This document shows positions 11,434 through 21,862 of a stretch of DNA of 64,000 nt, piece after piece. Within the stretch, counting starts at the first letter, position 1; each line of letters begins with the position of its first letter. Both the position numbers and the translations under genes were made by a program. Location of the stretch: positions 52,776,914 to 52,840,913 of the forward strand of contig NC_016132.3 of assembly GCF_000005505.3 (NCBI RefSeq). The letters run 5' to 3'. The DNA comes from Brachypodium distachyon (taxonomy: Eukaryota > Streptophyta > Magnoliopsida > Poales > Poaceae). Under the pieces are notes generated by a model. It ran no database searches. It had not been told where the DNA came from and saw only the letters and a list, made by a program, of their open reading frames with translations.

Positions 11434-11713
11434 TATACCTGGGCATGGGTGGCCCAGCCAGAAGCCCGGTGTACCGCGCCAGGCCTGGGCTTCACTTTAC
11501 TGCCCAAAGCCCGGCACGAAAGCCTGAAATGGCTCAAATTGAGCATTTTTTAGAAAAAATAGGTATGAAAATACATTTATTTATTCAAAAATAATTATTG
11601 TAATTCTCAAATAGCATATTTTTCCGATCTTCGGGCCGGGCTTGGGCTTCAGGTTTAACCGTCAGGCTTTATGAAGCCCGGCCTGAACCCGGCCCGAGGT
11701 TTGCCCAGGTATA
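11434..11713. mobile_element. hAT-type MITE, 280 bp, with 8-bp target duplication
   Basis: A perfect 12-bp terminal inverted repeat is present: TATACCTGGGCA at the left end and TGCCCAGGTATA at the right. The 8-bp direct repeat CTCCCGTA flanks it at 11426-11433 and 11714-11721. Subterminal regions carry many copies of GCCCGG/CCGGGC (AAGCCCGGT, GGGCCGGGCTTGGG, GAAGCCCGGCC), as hAT transposase-binding arrays do. An AT-rich core holds no transposase. The perfect duplication suggests a fairly recent insertion. Confidence 0.8.
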
Positions 11714-12301
11714 CTCCCGTATGTCTCTCCTACCAGCTCTCTTTCAATAATGGTTCTTGGTCTGCATGCAATCTGTGCTACATGGCCATTTCTATCTCTC
11801 TCGCTGAGATTTTTTGTTGTCAAAAAAGAGGGAAAAGGACATCTACATTGACTGATGCACACAACTGTATTTCATCTCCTCATCCTTCACGTTGCATCTT
11901 CCACCGACCATCCTCCGCCCTTGATGGTGGCCATGGGAGATCGTCTGATGGATGATCGATCCCCTTGTAGAGCTTGAGTTCATCAAGCTTTGGAAGATGT
12001 CGATATTACAGGAATGGGACCATGGTCTCCTGATCTGGCTGTGACGAGGCTTGTAAACATGGTTTATAAGAAATTTTACATTTTGCACGAAAGGGCGATT
12101 TTCACATGATATTTTGCCAAAGATGTCAAGAAAAGCTTAGTCGATATTAGAAACTCTTAAAGTATCATTGATCGGTGCAATATCTTCAAAATGCTCAAAA
12201 ATTCCATCACTCTTCATCTGATACATTTAGCGGTACATTTATTAAGACATTCATCATGCCACTTTAGTAGAGTAAAGAATGAAATTTACTCGATTTACTT
12301 T

Positions 12302-12355
12302 ACGATTTTGCTATTTCTAAGGCGACTGAGAAATAACTATTTCTAAGTCGATGCC
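12302..12355 (+). repeat. Copy of a dispersed GCTATTTCTAAGGCGACTG repeat
   Basis: The segment reads TTTTGCTATTTCTAAGGCG then ACTGAGAAATAACTATTTC. The same block occurs inverted at 16560-16715, and related ends occur at 13065 and 61258. It is probably the end of a miniature element. The family is unknown to me. Confidence 0.4.
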
Positions 12356-12415
12356 AACAACCATCCGATCCGATCACTGAGATTCATGGAAGATTCAAAC
12401 AAGTACTCCCTTCGT

Positions 12416-12684
12416 CCACAAATAAGTGTACATTTGGGTTCCAAATTTGTCTACAAAAGAATGTACTTCTCTCTTTCCAAATCACTTTTAGACTTAGAAA
12501 AATTGCTTCTCTCATCACACGGAAATCAAACACAATAACATTTCTTCATGCACTTACCTCATTGGAGGTGAAAGAATTAAAGAGGAAAGAGATGGTGGTT
12601 GTGACCTTTCCAACACATTTTCAAACTCAATGCTTAATTTTCTTGAAAAATGACAAACGTACGCTCTTTCGCGGATGGAGTTAG
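12416..12684. mobile_element. Degenerate Stowaway MITE (269 bp)
   Basis: TA then CTCCCTTCGTCCACAAATAA at the left; GCGGATGGAG and TTAG then TA at the right. The ACAAATAAGTGTACATTT arm and the imperfect counterpart near the right end fit a diverged Stowaway. The right terminus is degraded. Confidence 0.5.
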
Positions 12685-12758
12685 TAGAAATGATGAAAAA
12701 AATCTCATTTGGATGGCTATAATGGTTGACTAATACGTTTCCCTTACCTTAATATGTA

Positions 12759-12825
12759 CTCCCTCCGTTACATAATTCTTGTCGACTGAAAAATAACTAT
12801 TTCTAATTCTACTGAGAAATATATG
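12759..12825. mobile_element. Stowaway end fragment interrupted by another repeat
   Basis: CTCCCTCCGTTACATAATTC at 12759 is a clear Stowaway terminus after TA-like sequence. It is followed directly by GTCGACTGAAAAATAACTA, part of another dispersed repeat. No matching right end is found, so the element is truncated or split. Confidence 0.4.
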
Positions 12826-13061
12826 CTTCCTATTCGTATTACGGTTTTCAGATGAAAACGTACGATTAAACTTATCTAATTTGACTCAACGAAGGAACTC
12901 TGTGCAAACCGGAAACTACGTCATTTTCATATGCTCACTCCGCACGTACTGCACATGTACTGTATCCGTGTCGTTTCTTGTCTCAGCATGGTCGAAGGAG
13001 GCTGGCAGGTCTCACCAATCAAGCCATGCATGCATACAGCAGCCTACATATGAGTAAATTT

Positions 13062-13260
13062 TTAACGGTTTTGCTATTGATAAGTCGTCCGTTTTTTAAG
13101 TTAGAAATCAATTGATATGTTAGTTATCGGATCTTAATCCAACGATAGAAACCGAGCGATGAGAGAATGAGGTGACCCTTGGATCTTAATCCAACATATT
13201 TGAACGTCGCATCATATTTAAGACTCATCTCTTTAAAAATTGGACAACTTAAAAATAGTC
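13062..13260 (+). repeat. Dispersed repeat, copy A (pair with 61256-61455)
   Basis: Shared blocks with 61256-61455, in the same order, include AATAAGTCG-like, GTTAGAAATCAA/GTTAGAGATCAA, TCGGATCTTAATCCAACGA, GATGAGAGAATG, TTAATCCAAC and TATTTAAGRCTCAT, then CTTAAAAATA. An ATCTTAATCCAAC motif is repeated internally. This is likely a MITE or similar non-autonomous element. Confidence 0.6.
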
Positions 13261-13780
13261 ATACCCATTTTTACCCATTTTTTAAAGTCCTACAACATCA
13301 AATCCGGCCGCTACATAACCTAGCACTGCAACACTAGTCCTGCCAAAATCTTTGCTTCCTATCCGATCGATCACACGGCCGGCTGGCCGGGCGAACGTCG
13401 CCGTACGTCCTCATTAAAAAGAGCTAGCCCTTTATTCCCGCACAGTGCAGTAAGGCCTGCAGCGTACATGCATATGTGGACAGCGTTCGTGGAGCCCAAT
13501 CGCTGGCGACCTGCACAGTGCCGCTCGAATGCCCGATGCTTCGATTGGCTTTCCTGGTTGGGTCTCAGGCATCCCAGGATCCAGAATCACGGATCGATCA
13601 TGGCATCATGCAGCGTCGCCATGGCAGCATGCATATGCTAAATCGAGATATCGCTGAATTCTCGTATACTTCGTAGTAAAACTAAACACAGTATACGCGG
13701 GCACACATGCATGTGAGCGACGACTGCAACTTCATTGACGTTATGTCATCAGGAGATCCAGTTCCATATATGTGACATTA

Positions 13781-13992
13781 CTCCCTCGTCCCATAATATC
13801 GGGCACGCACGTCACTAAATCATCAATTTGATTAATTAAATGTGTATGTTTCTTAACAAAAAGTATACCATTAGATTTGTTATCGAAAGAACTTTCTAAT
13901 GATATAATCTTTTCATTATTTAATTTATATTTACTTAGCTAAATTGACGATCTAAGGATGCGTGCGTGTCTCATATTATGGGATGGAGGGAG
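13781..13992. mobile_element. Stowaway MITE (212 bp)
   Basis: Flanked by TA at 13779-13780 and 13993-13994. The left arm is CTCCCTCGTCCCATAATAT and the right arm reads ATATTATGGGATGGAGGGAG. Inverted similarity continues inside as GCACGCAC against GTGCGTGT. No coding capacity. Confidence 0.85.
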
Positions 13993-14001
13993 TAATATTT
14001 A

Positions 14002-14113
14002 CTCACTCCGTTTCATAATTTTTGTCTCAAATTTGCCGAATATGGATGTATCTATTTCTAAAATGTGTTTATATACATGTAATATTTCGACAAGAATTTT
14101 GAAACGGAGGGAG
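14002..14113. mobile_element. Stowaway MITE (112 bp), subfamily shared with 30206 and 44609
   Basis: Left end CTCACTCCGTTTCATAATTT, right end AATTTTGAAACGGAGGGAG. The core contains ATGGATGTATCTATTTCTAA and ACATGTAATATTTCGACAAG, also present at 30206-30318 and 44609-44718. The right TA target is now CA. It lies only about 8 bp from the preceding Stowaway. Confidence 0.85.
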
Positions 14114-15480
14114 CAAAAATTAAAAAGAAAGAGTGACAGGAAGTAACATTATAGTACATAGAGTCACAAATCTTGCATTTGGCACATAAGTACTTGGCGA
14201 TGTGGCGATGAATCGATTATTGGCACTAAACTGTTCGCGGTGCCAAGTTCTTGGTGCCAAATGTAGGATTTCCAGCTTCCTATAGTACTCAAGTGCTCTT
14301 TTCTATCAACTTCATGTACCGATGGTGCATTTAATTGCGGGGGTAATTAAAGAATGAACTCCAAATTATAATAGAAACTAGCTAAATGAGCAAGTGCGTA
14401 ACTTGCTATTGAATTTTAAAATACAATTAATTCCACGTTCTACCTCCTATTTGTAAATTTGTGACAACGTTTACCTCGTTTGAAATTTTGCGCCACATTT
14501 TCACCTCTTGTTCGTAAATGTGAGACGTTTTTTTTGCCTCATTTAACTAATTTGCCTAGTTTCAGACACAATGGACCCACCTGTCAAGATGATGCGTGGC
14601 AAGTGAATAATTGTCAAATTGGAAGCGTAGTTAGTTATGCGATTTCCACCTCCACTGGACCCAGCCTGATTGCCGGGCCGTAACCCCTATTAACTTCCCC
14701 GGCCGAATTGCAAGCCATGTTACAGATATAGGGGTAGTGCACGCAAGTGGAATATAATTCCCTCTAAATATATACAAGAGTTGGTTACATATGCTTGCAG
14801 CCTCGCATGCCCCAAATTTTGTTTTATGTATATATGTAACAATTATCTACATGATACATCAATCCAATCACCTATAGTTAGAAGACTGTGATACGAATAT
14901 CTACCACATGCATATAGTAGATGGGCAATATAATGGTGATTTCAAGACAATCTAAGGTGTAGTGTTGGTGTGGAGTGAGCACAGTAACTCAAATCTTTAT
15001 ATATAATAGGTAAAGATAAAGATATATATTTAGTGGGGTAAAAGCAAAGAACGAAGTACAAGATCATACAAGTTGCAACAGCCACTTTAATTTATAACCT
15101 GATTCGCTAGGACGGTACGTCTACAACTCTACATGATATGGCCGGCCACATGGATCAAGCAAGAAAGTTGCCGCCTGTGATCACACTGATCAACATAGAC
15201 CAACGTTAACATGCATGCATGCATGTATCCATGCACCGAGAGAGAAATTACTACTACCAGACCGATCGATCGGTAATTAATCTCACCAGAGCTAAGTAGG
15301 CTAATCGATCGAGTCTACTACTAGTACATAACACCTGGTCTTACACGTTTTTATTTCTTCATCCGGCCCACGACGGCCAGTTTTTTGGAGCCCCAAATGA
15401 AGTTTGGTCACGGATGAATACTTAGTACGCATGCATGCATGCAAATGAAACTAATTAAGCTGCTAGATAGATAGCTAACC
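14114..15480. other. Intergenic, downstream side of the bHLH gene
   Basis: AT-rich DNA with no gene recognised. Short CATGCATGCATG runs near 15210 and 15430 are simple sequence. Part of 15300-15533 is probably 3' UTR of the bHLH gene. Confidence 0.5.
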
Positions 15481-15527
15481 AACACTACTACTCGTTTTTT
15501 TTTTTGGCAAGGAACACTACTACTCGT
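15481..15527 (-). repeat. Micro-retroposon-like insert with 16-bp target duplication in the bHLH 3' UTR
   Basis: AACACTACTACTCGTT occurs without mismatch at 15481-15496 and 15512-15527. The 15 bp between are eight T residues then GGCAAGG, on the minus strand CCTTGCC plus an A tail. The repeat ends 6 bp past the bHLH stop codon, so on the gene strand the insert adds an A-run to its 3' UTR. Confidence 0.55.
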
Positions 15528-15533
15528 TACTCT

Positions 15534-16220
15534 CTAATAAGACGATCCATGATCATGGGTGATCTCCTCTCCCTGGAGAGTGCACACGGAGTAGCACGCA
15601 GCCGCAGACGACTCCTCGTCGAAGATGCAGGAAGGCAACGGAGGCAGATCGTGAGCGCTGCTGCTCATCTGCCCCCCTGGCCCTAGATCGAGCTCCTCCA
15701 CCAGCTGATGGTGAGCTCCTTGTGCAGCGTGGTAGCAGCCCATCATCTCCTGGGCGTGTGCGTGGGAGTGCACTCCCAGAAGCTGCATCGCCGTGAAGGC
15801 CTCGTCATCATCGGCGCCGTGGCGGCCGCCTTCTTCCTGTTCCTGCTCGTGCTGCACGAGCGCGGCCTGGTGCAGGGTGACCTGCGCCTTGAGGAACTTG
15901 ACGTAGTGGATGGCCTGCTCCAGCATGGAGACCGTGTCCATCTTGCTGCCGCCCGGCACCAGGCTGCGGAGCACGCGGAAGCGGTCGCTGATCCGGTGCC
16001 GGCGCTCCCGGGCCGCCACGCTCTGCGGGTCCGTCGAGAGCTTGGTGCCGGGGCGGCGCCGCCCGCCGCCGGCGACCCTCATCGGCCTGCCCTCGGCGAG
16101 CGCGGCGGCCGGGTGGTGGTGGTGGAGGAAGTAGGGCGGCTGTGGCTGCGGGTGGATGGGGAAGCCGCCGGCGCCGCCGCGTGGGTCATGCGTGTTTCCG
16201 TAGTGATGATATGGATCCAT
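15534..16220 (-). CDS. bHLH transcription factor, group VIII (HECATE/bHLH52-53 like)
   Basis: Single exon, 228 aa. The ATG at 16220 (MDPYHHYGN) is chosen because a TATAAATA box sits at 16334-16341. The longer frame, open to 16448, would start upstream of that box. A His/Pro-rich N-terminus precedes the bHLH at about 60-115 ([20 protein letters not shown], then [32 protein letters not shown]). The basic region has Gln and Ala where canonical E-box binders have His and Glu, a known property of the HEC/IND class, which works through partners or non-canonical sites. The KMDTxSML-x-A-I-x-YVKFLK helix is diagnostic. The C-terminus has an acidic/Glu stretch and a His-rich segment. The biological role (gynoecium, root or stress) cannot be set from sequence. 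Confidence 0.9.
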   Translation of the reverse strand: MDPYHHYGNTHDPRGGAGGFPIHPQPQPPYFLHHHHPAAALAEGRPMRVAGGGRRRPGTKLSTDPQSVAARERRHRISDRFRVLRSLVPGGSKMDTVSMLEQAIHYVKFLKAQVTLHQAALVQHEQEQEEGGRHGADDDEAFTAMQLLGVHSHAHAQEMMGCYHAAQGAHHQLVEELDLGPGGQMSSSAHDLPPLPSCIFDEESSAAACYSVCTLQGEEITHDHGSSY

Positions 16221-16333
16221 GTCTACGTACGAGCTAGAGTGTTTTTTGTGAAACCACTGTGTGGTGTTGAGTGTTGCAGCCCTAGATCGAGCTAGCTGAT
16301 CTGTTGGGGTGGAGCCTTTGAAGGGAGATGCCG

Positions 16334-16341
16334 TATTTATA
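16334..16341 (-). promoter_or_regulatory. TATA box of the bHLH gene
   Basis: TATAAATA on the minus strand lies 114-121 bp above the ATG at 16220. This predicts a 5' UTR of about 80 nt and rules against the longer N-terminus. Confidence 0.65.
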
Positions 16342-16559
16342 CTACCCGTGGGCCGGATCGGATGGCCGCACGGGAGGAGCAGTAGGCGCATGGAACACGA
16401 AGATGTACGGAGTAGGTCTTGCCTTTCTGGCGAGTTTATTTTGGACAATACTGCTCCCCGTGCATGTATGGAATGACGGGAGGTTCAAATGTTTTGCGTA
16501 AGATACTACTGATGGCATTTGTTTCCATTGTGTGCTTTATTAACGAGAGCGTCTATTTC

Positions 16560-16715
16560 TCAGTTAACATAGAAATAGTTATTTTTCGGTGATGGTCACA
16601 GCTACCCTATTATGATGTACATTCTCATCATTTTTGCACTTGTATGAATTTTGCACGGGTCGTGATTGGATTGGACGGTCAGTCGCCTTAGAAATAGCAA
16701 AACTATTAAATTAAC
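16560..16715 (-). repeat. Inverted copy of the GCTATTTCTAAGGCGACTG repeat
   Basis: On the minus strand this starts AATAGTTTTGCTATTTCTAA then GGCGACTG, matching 12302 onward. Its far end carries ATAACTATTTCTATGTTAAC, so the element itself has partly complementary ends (GAAATAG/CTATTTC). It lies about 350 bp upstream of the bHLH ATG. Confidence 0.4.
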
Positions 16716-19439
16716 GAACAACAGTAACTATGTGTGTTCAAAAGAATGTTGAGTCGCTGTATGCGATACAGAAAAATGCAGTCGGAAGCATCAAAACAAG
16801 AAAATGTTGAGATTTCAGTAAACTTAGTAACCCGAGAGTTTGCAAAACCACATTAATAAATGATGTGTCTGTGTCTCACGCACCTTAATTTAAGAAAAAA
16901 ACTTAAATCTCAATAATATGCGCGCATAGGTGTTAAAAAAGAAAAGGACACAATGTATAAGAAAAAAAAAAGACAAAAGTCAATATATACCCGTTAGCTA
17001 TCGGAAAATAGCATACTCCTACATTATTTCCCTATACTTCTTCCAATGTGAGATCACCATGCATATTTGACAATGCCGCTCTTTTACTTTCTGGTGAATA
17101 TTGGGTACAGAACTTTATCCCGTGCGGCCGTGCGTGTTGTCCATTCATTTCACGGTAAATATATATGCGATGGTGTAGGCAATCACGATAGAGATCACAA
17201 ACACGTACATGCTTCAGTTTCATGCATGGAAGAAGACGTGCGTCTTACACGAAAGGATATCTCTCGCTAGCTACTTTCTGGCCAGGCACACAGTGAGTAA
17301 TAAAAAGACACCTAAGGCTTGGCTGAAAAGGGGCGGCCGGGCTAGCTACTGTAGCTGGCTAGCCAGGGTTCTACTGTACGGAGTACACATCGAGTGTCTT
17401 TGTGAAATACATGATCACATGATTGGTACCTGTGTCACATCCGCGTTGTACAGATGACCACCCGGGAGGTAGCACATCCCCGGAGATGGGGGCAAAGAGA
17501 CATCATAGAATAATGCTGATTTATTCGTCTTGCTAGCTAGCTTCATCTGCATTCTCCTTGCACCTTCTCGTCCTCGAAATTGAATACCTCCTGCAACCAG
17601 TGAATGCTTTTATGTTTTTACAGAGCTAATACATGAACCATTATCCATCAGATAGGCTAATTAAATTAATTAAACCATTCTCAATTTGAGTAAGTACGTA
17701 CAGAGTGTAATTTGTCGGTCAGGTGGAACGATGCTGTAGCATTTCGAGAAATCATTTGAGATGGATAGTTCTCAGGCTTCCAATCGTGCGCGAGTACAGT
17801 TCTTGGAAATAGAAGCCACTAGCTCTATTCTATTTCTTGCATGCAAGTGGTACGCACGGATCAACTCATGCATCACGGCAAGTACGCCTAGTTCTATTCT
17901 TATTTTTCTAAGCTACTACAGTCAGGAACAGTGGCCAGCCGCTTAGTGGGTCAGCCATCATGCGTATCAATGAATATACATTTCCGCGCTTTTTGCTCAG
18001 CCGCCCTCCTGGCTCTCAAGATCTAGGATCGCCAGCTACAAGTCGTAGCTAGGTTCTCTCGTGCCTTGCCCGTGTTCCGTGTACCACCACCACACGCGCA
18101 GCAGGGAAGTCATCTCAGCTTAAACAAAAGACGAGCTAGGCAGCTATAGTAGCTAGCTGATCCAGATGGAAAGCGACGTGTTTGGCTTGCACATTGTGTG
18201 ACTAATCTTGTTCCAGTGCTTTTCTTAAACTGCACGTGCTAGTATATATAATCGATCCCCCATCGATCGGTGCGTATGTCGATTGAAGACTACTGGTCTG
18301 TGTTTGTCAACCTTCTATGGATTACGTACTGTATAATTTAACAACGTTTTGGATCAATGTTTCGTTGTTGATAAGGGCAAGCTTAGCAGATTAATGGGCA
18401 TACGATATGATCGATCTAATTAGATATATACAACTATGATGATCTATCGATTGTGGTATAGTAATATATGAAGATGTATGAGCACTCGCTAAATTAACGA
18501 CCGTAAGTTTTTCTTGTGAGGTTTCCTGACAGATATATGCATTGTGTATTTTTATTTTCTGATGATCAGCCACCATCATGTATTTATACCTTTGTAGCAT
18601 ATATAGATCCCACATAATAAGCAAATCGCCGGGTAGCTAGTGATCTTAATTTGATTTCGGAAAACATGTTGTTCCCAGTTAGGAATGCCTAGCCCGTATA
18701 CCAACCACGTACCGAACTCGTACCACACTGGCCATCGTACTTGATAAAACCGATAAAATAATCCGTGAACCCAGGCCGGTCGGCACCGGCCGAGAACCCG
18801 GATATACGTACGGTACGGACCGCGCCGTGTCAGCCCGTGAGCAGAGTCGCTACGTGACACATCGTGTGCAGTGCGTACGCCCTCCCTAGGGTTGCGTGAC
18901 CACCAGCGTGCGCGTGCGTGCGGGAGAGAGTGGAGACGAGAGATGACGGGACGTGGCCGGCTGACGGTTGTGCAGTGCGATGGGTCCGGCCGCCGGCCGG
19001 CCGGGAGCCGCATGGGTGATTCGATCTGGCCCGCCCCCTACCTGCTCTCCGTGCAGTGCCGTTTCAGAGATGTGGGCGCTCCTCATGAGCTCATGATAGG
19101 AGGAAGGCAGGAAAGAGATGAGAATTGAAGGCGGCCGATCCGTCCGTGTGCGTGGCCGTCTTGTCTTTCGCGTCACCCACGCCACTAGCTTCTTCTACTG
19201 GAGCTTACTACTTCCTTCCCCTGTCTCGTGGACGGGGCCTGTTCGCCAGTATTCTTTTGCATCGGCCGACCGGCTCCGTCTTTGTGCAGTCGTGCCGTGC
19301 CGACTTCGACGTTGCAGCGCGTGCGTGTGGGCGTGTGGCTGCTGCCGGTCGCTCGTTTCGTTCGGTCCGTCGGGCGCAATCGCGCGGCTCACGGGGCCGG
19401 GGTGGTCACAACTCACAGCGCGTGTTGTTTGTGGCCGTT

Positions 19440-19559
19440 GGCCCATGTACAGCCCGAGTGTCTCGCGCTGGGCCGTTGTCCCCGACCACGCTCACGGTGG
19501 TCGTCGCCAGACGTTGTTTGGGACTTTGTGGCCGGTACGTGGCCCATGTACAGCCCGAG
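19440..19559 (+). repeat. 19-bp direct repeat, 101 bp apart
   Basis: GGCCCATGTACAGCCCGAG occurs at 19440-19458 and 19541-19559, followed in both by T/C then GTCT. The intervening sequence is GC-rich. It may be a small tandem duplication. Confidence 0.6.
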
Positions 19560-19739
19560 CGTCTACCTGTGGCTGTGGGTGCCGCACTGCCGCTGTCTCC
19601 AGCCACGAGACCTGCCGTGGGGAGTATGTTTACAATCCGGATCCCGCACATCTAATATCTAATTATAGCAGAAATTCTACGACGAGGATTGCGTCAAAGT
19701 TATCGAAGGGTTGAGATTGAATTAGATTGGCACAGGACT

Positions 19740-19762
19740 AAAGAAAGAAAGAAAGAAAGAAA
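19740..19762 (+). repeat. (AAAG)n microsatellite
   Basis: About five to six units of AAAG, inside the Helitron candidate. Confidence 0.9.
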
Positions 19763-20261
19763 ACATATGTTTAGCATACGATCTGACCCCTACCCGCTAC
19801 CGCCCCCTGGCTCCGCCCATGGATCTGATCCACATGGAGGTGTGGAGATTGAATCGCATGGGTATAAGATAGAAACCAATTGGTAAGGGCTGGGAATTGA
19901 TTTCACGTTGGTTCAACACCAATCAACAAAAAAAATAGGCCAGCAATACGGGTAGGCCACAACAGTCGCCGAATCAACATTTATGTTTGTAAAGTACTAC
20001 AATTCTTTCACCAAAGCATGTATTTATGTTAATAAAATACTACAATTCAAGAACATTCTTATCATTCAGAAGATCTGTATCAACAAAAATAAGTAAGCAG
20101 AACTATATATCTTCATTAAGTAAAAAAAACAGCAAATCAAATATTTCAAAAAAGTCATTAAATAAGACTAAATTGCATAAAATTATAATAATAGATGTAA
20201 GTCGTTTACAAAACAAATATATTAAAAATATAAACATATACACATAAAGTATATCATTTTA

Positions 20262-20309
20262 TTATACGAGTCTAACCATGTAATCTGCACGGACCACCAT
20301 GCCAATTAG
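20262..20309 (+). repeat. Older, degenerate copy of the Helitron 3' end
   Basis: TTTTATTATACGAGTCTAAC then CATGTAATCTGCACGGACCA aligns with TTTTTATTGTAAAAGTCTAG then CCGCGCAATCTGCGTGGGTC at 21815-21853. The hairpin arms have decayed and the CTRR terminus is lost. It suggests an older Helitron end nested in, or duplicated within, the element. Confidence 0.5.
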
Positions 20310-21862
20310 GTTATACTGTAGTAAATTAATAACAACTGCAAATATGTATAGCATGTAATTTTGTAAACCTCATGTGTACGTCCGACAAATTTAACGAGCG
20401 CTAAATTGAGCCAAAACAGAGGAGATCTCGGATTGATTGCATAGATAGGTAACCATACGCCTCGTAACATGCATGCAAGAAACCCAGCTCTGGCGGTGGC
20501 GCAGGTGCCATCACCCTCGACAACAGACTCACGCCGCTGCCACCAGAGTCCTTGCGCGAGGTCTGCACAGCCTCCGCTTAATGAGCCGGCCTCGACTTGT
20601 GCCCCGTCGTAGCCCAGCAACGATTATTAGCTGCACAATTCAGATCCGAGATGGGACTCCCTCCTCGCCACTTTAGGGGCGCAGCCGACCGACATAAAAA
20701 GGTTCGCGCGCACCACAAAACACTCTCCTACCGATCTGATTGGGGTTCTGCAAAAAGTTAGTACGGAGGCTGCCGCTTCGGGTTTGACACTCCTGAAACC
20801 TAACGAAAAAAAGTAACTCACTAATTCGATAATCATGCTATCGTTATTATCATCTGTAATTGAATATTTACATAAGATGAGAATGTGTCACTCATTTTCT
20901 ATGTTACATATTTATTACTATAATACTATTGTTGATAATTTTCTAGCATATTCATAATATTGATCAAATATATGTATTGGACACCATTCTAAAACCTAAA
21001 ATAATGTGTATAACATTATGTATAAAATCTAGCTGCGCAAATGAATGGATCGTTCCACATTTGTTTAAATAAACTCCATCGATAATATTGTGGGTCAAAA
21101 TTTCAATGGCTTAGCTATAAACATAGAACAATAGAAGAGCTTCATTCGGTGCAAACTTACAAGCCATTTGCATGGACCATCGGATCTAATCTAAAAATGT
21201 AGTGCAGATCAAAGGTGGGAATCAAAACACCCACTTAAACACATTTTTAGCATCAAAATCCACAACCACGACCCATAGGTGCACCAAAATCCACAACTAC
21301 TACTGTAAATGGACAACTGAAGTCGAACACCCCTCAATGTCGGCCGCCAAAAGCAGTAGCAAGACAACAAACAATACGTCCAAATAAGGGAGATTTCACA
21401 TCAAACATTAGCTTAAAAAGTTAGAAAAGTCATACTGACCAATGGATGATGAGCCTTATAGATATAAATTGGGTTGCATAAAAAGCAACGCTTACTGCAC
21501 CATTTGTGCAGAAATAGTAATTAATGATTAAAAAATATATATAATCAATAATCAATGACTAAAATAAAACATTTTCAACAATTGAAAATTTGCATGTGAT
21601 GAGTTAAAACTAATTTAATCATTCGGAACATTAGGTCTTATCATTTAGTAGAAGATCTAAATTAAAAAAAGTAACATGGCTATATGTTTTTTTGTTAGGA
21701 AAAACAAAATAAGTATTTCAAAAAATACAAATTGCATACAAATATAATACACCTAAATTGGCTACAGAATGGAACAATTAAAAATAAAAAATAAAATACA
21801 TAAACAAATAGCATTTTTATTGTAAAAGTCTAGCCGCGCAATCTGCGTGGGTCACCCGCTAA

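Larger units (their letters stand above)
11722..13780. other. Repeat-rich intergenic DNA
   Basis: No gene is seen. It contains Stowaway-like ends at 12416-12684 and 12759 onward, and copies of a GCTATTTCTAAGGCGACTG-type repeat (12302-12355, 12781-12825). A second repeat (13062-13260) is shared with dioxygenase intron 1. Confidence 0.5.
16449..19650. other. Intergenic, no gene recognised
   Basis: The bHLH distal promoter is followed by AT-rich DNA. From about 18,750 to 19,620 the sequence is GC-rich, which opens long chance frames on both strands (19118-19714 and others) with no family features. A 19-bp sequence is repeated at 19440 and 19541. Confidence 0.5.
19651..21862 (+). mobile_element. 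Non-autonomous Helitron candidate (2.2 kb)
   Basis: The 3' end has the full Helitron signature. A 7-bp stem, CCGCGCA (21834-21840) and TGCGTGG (21844-21850, one G-T pair), has a 3-nt loop and is followed 12 nt later by CTAA at 21859-21862, then T. The proposed 5' end is TCTAATATCTAATTATAG at 19651, preceded by A, so the insertion falls between A and T as expected. No Rep/helicase is present. The interior is very AT-rich with a GC-rich island at about 20,470-20,790. The 3' end is strong; the 5' end is inferred. Confidence 0.6.

Noticed and set aside
16221..16448. N-terminal extension of the bHLH protein
   Set aside because: It would place the start upstream of the TATAAATA box and has no conserved sequence.
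19118..19714. 198-aa frame in GC-rich DNA
   Set aside because: Several overlapping frames of similar length on both strands, no family features, Cys/Arg-rich composition, and it runs into the Helitron candidate.
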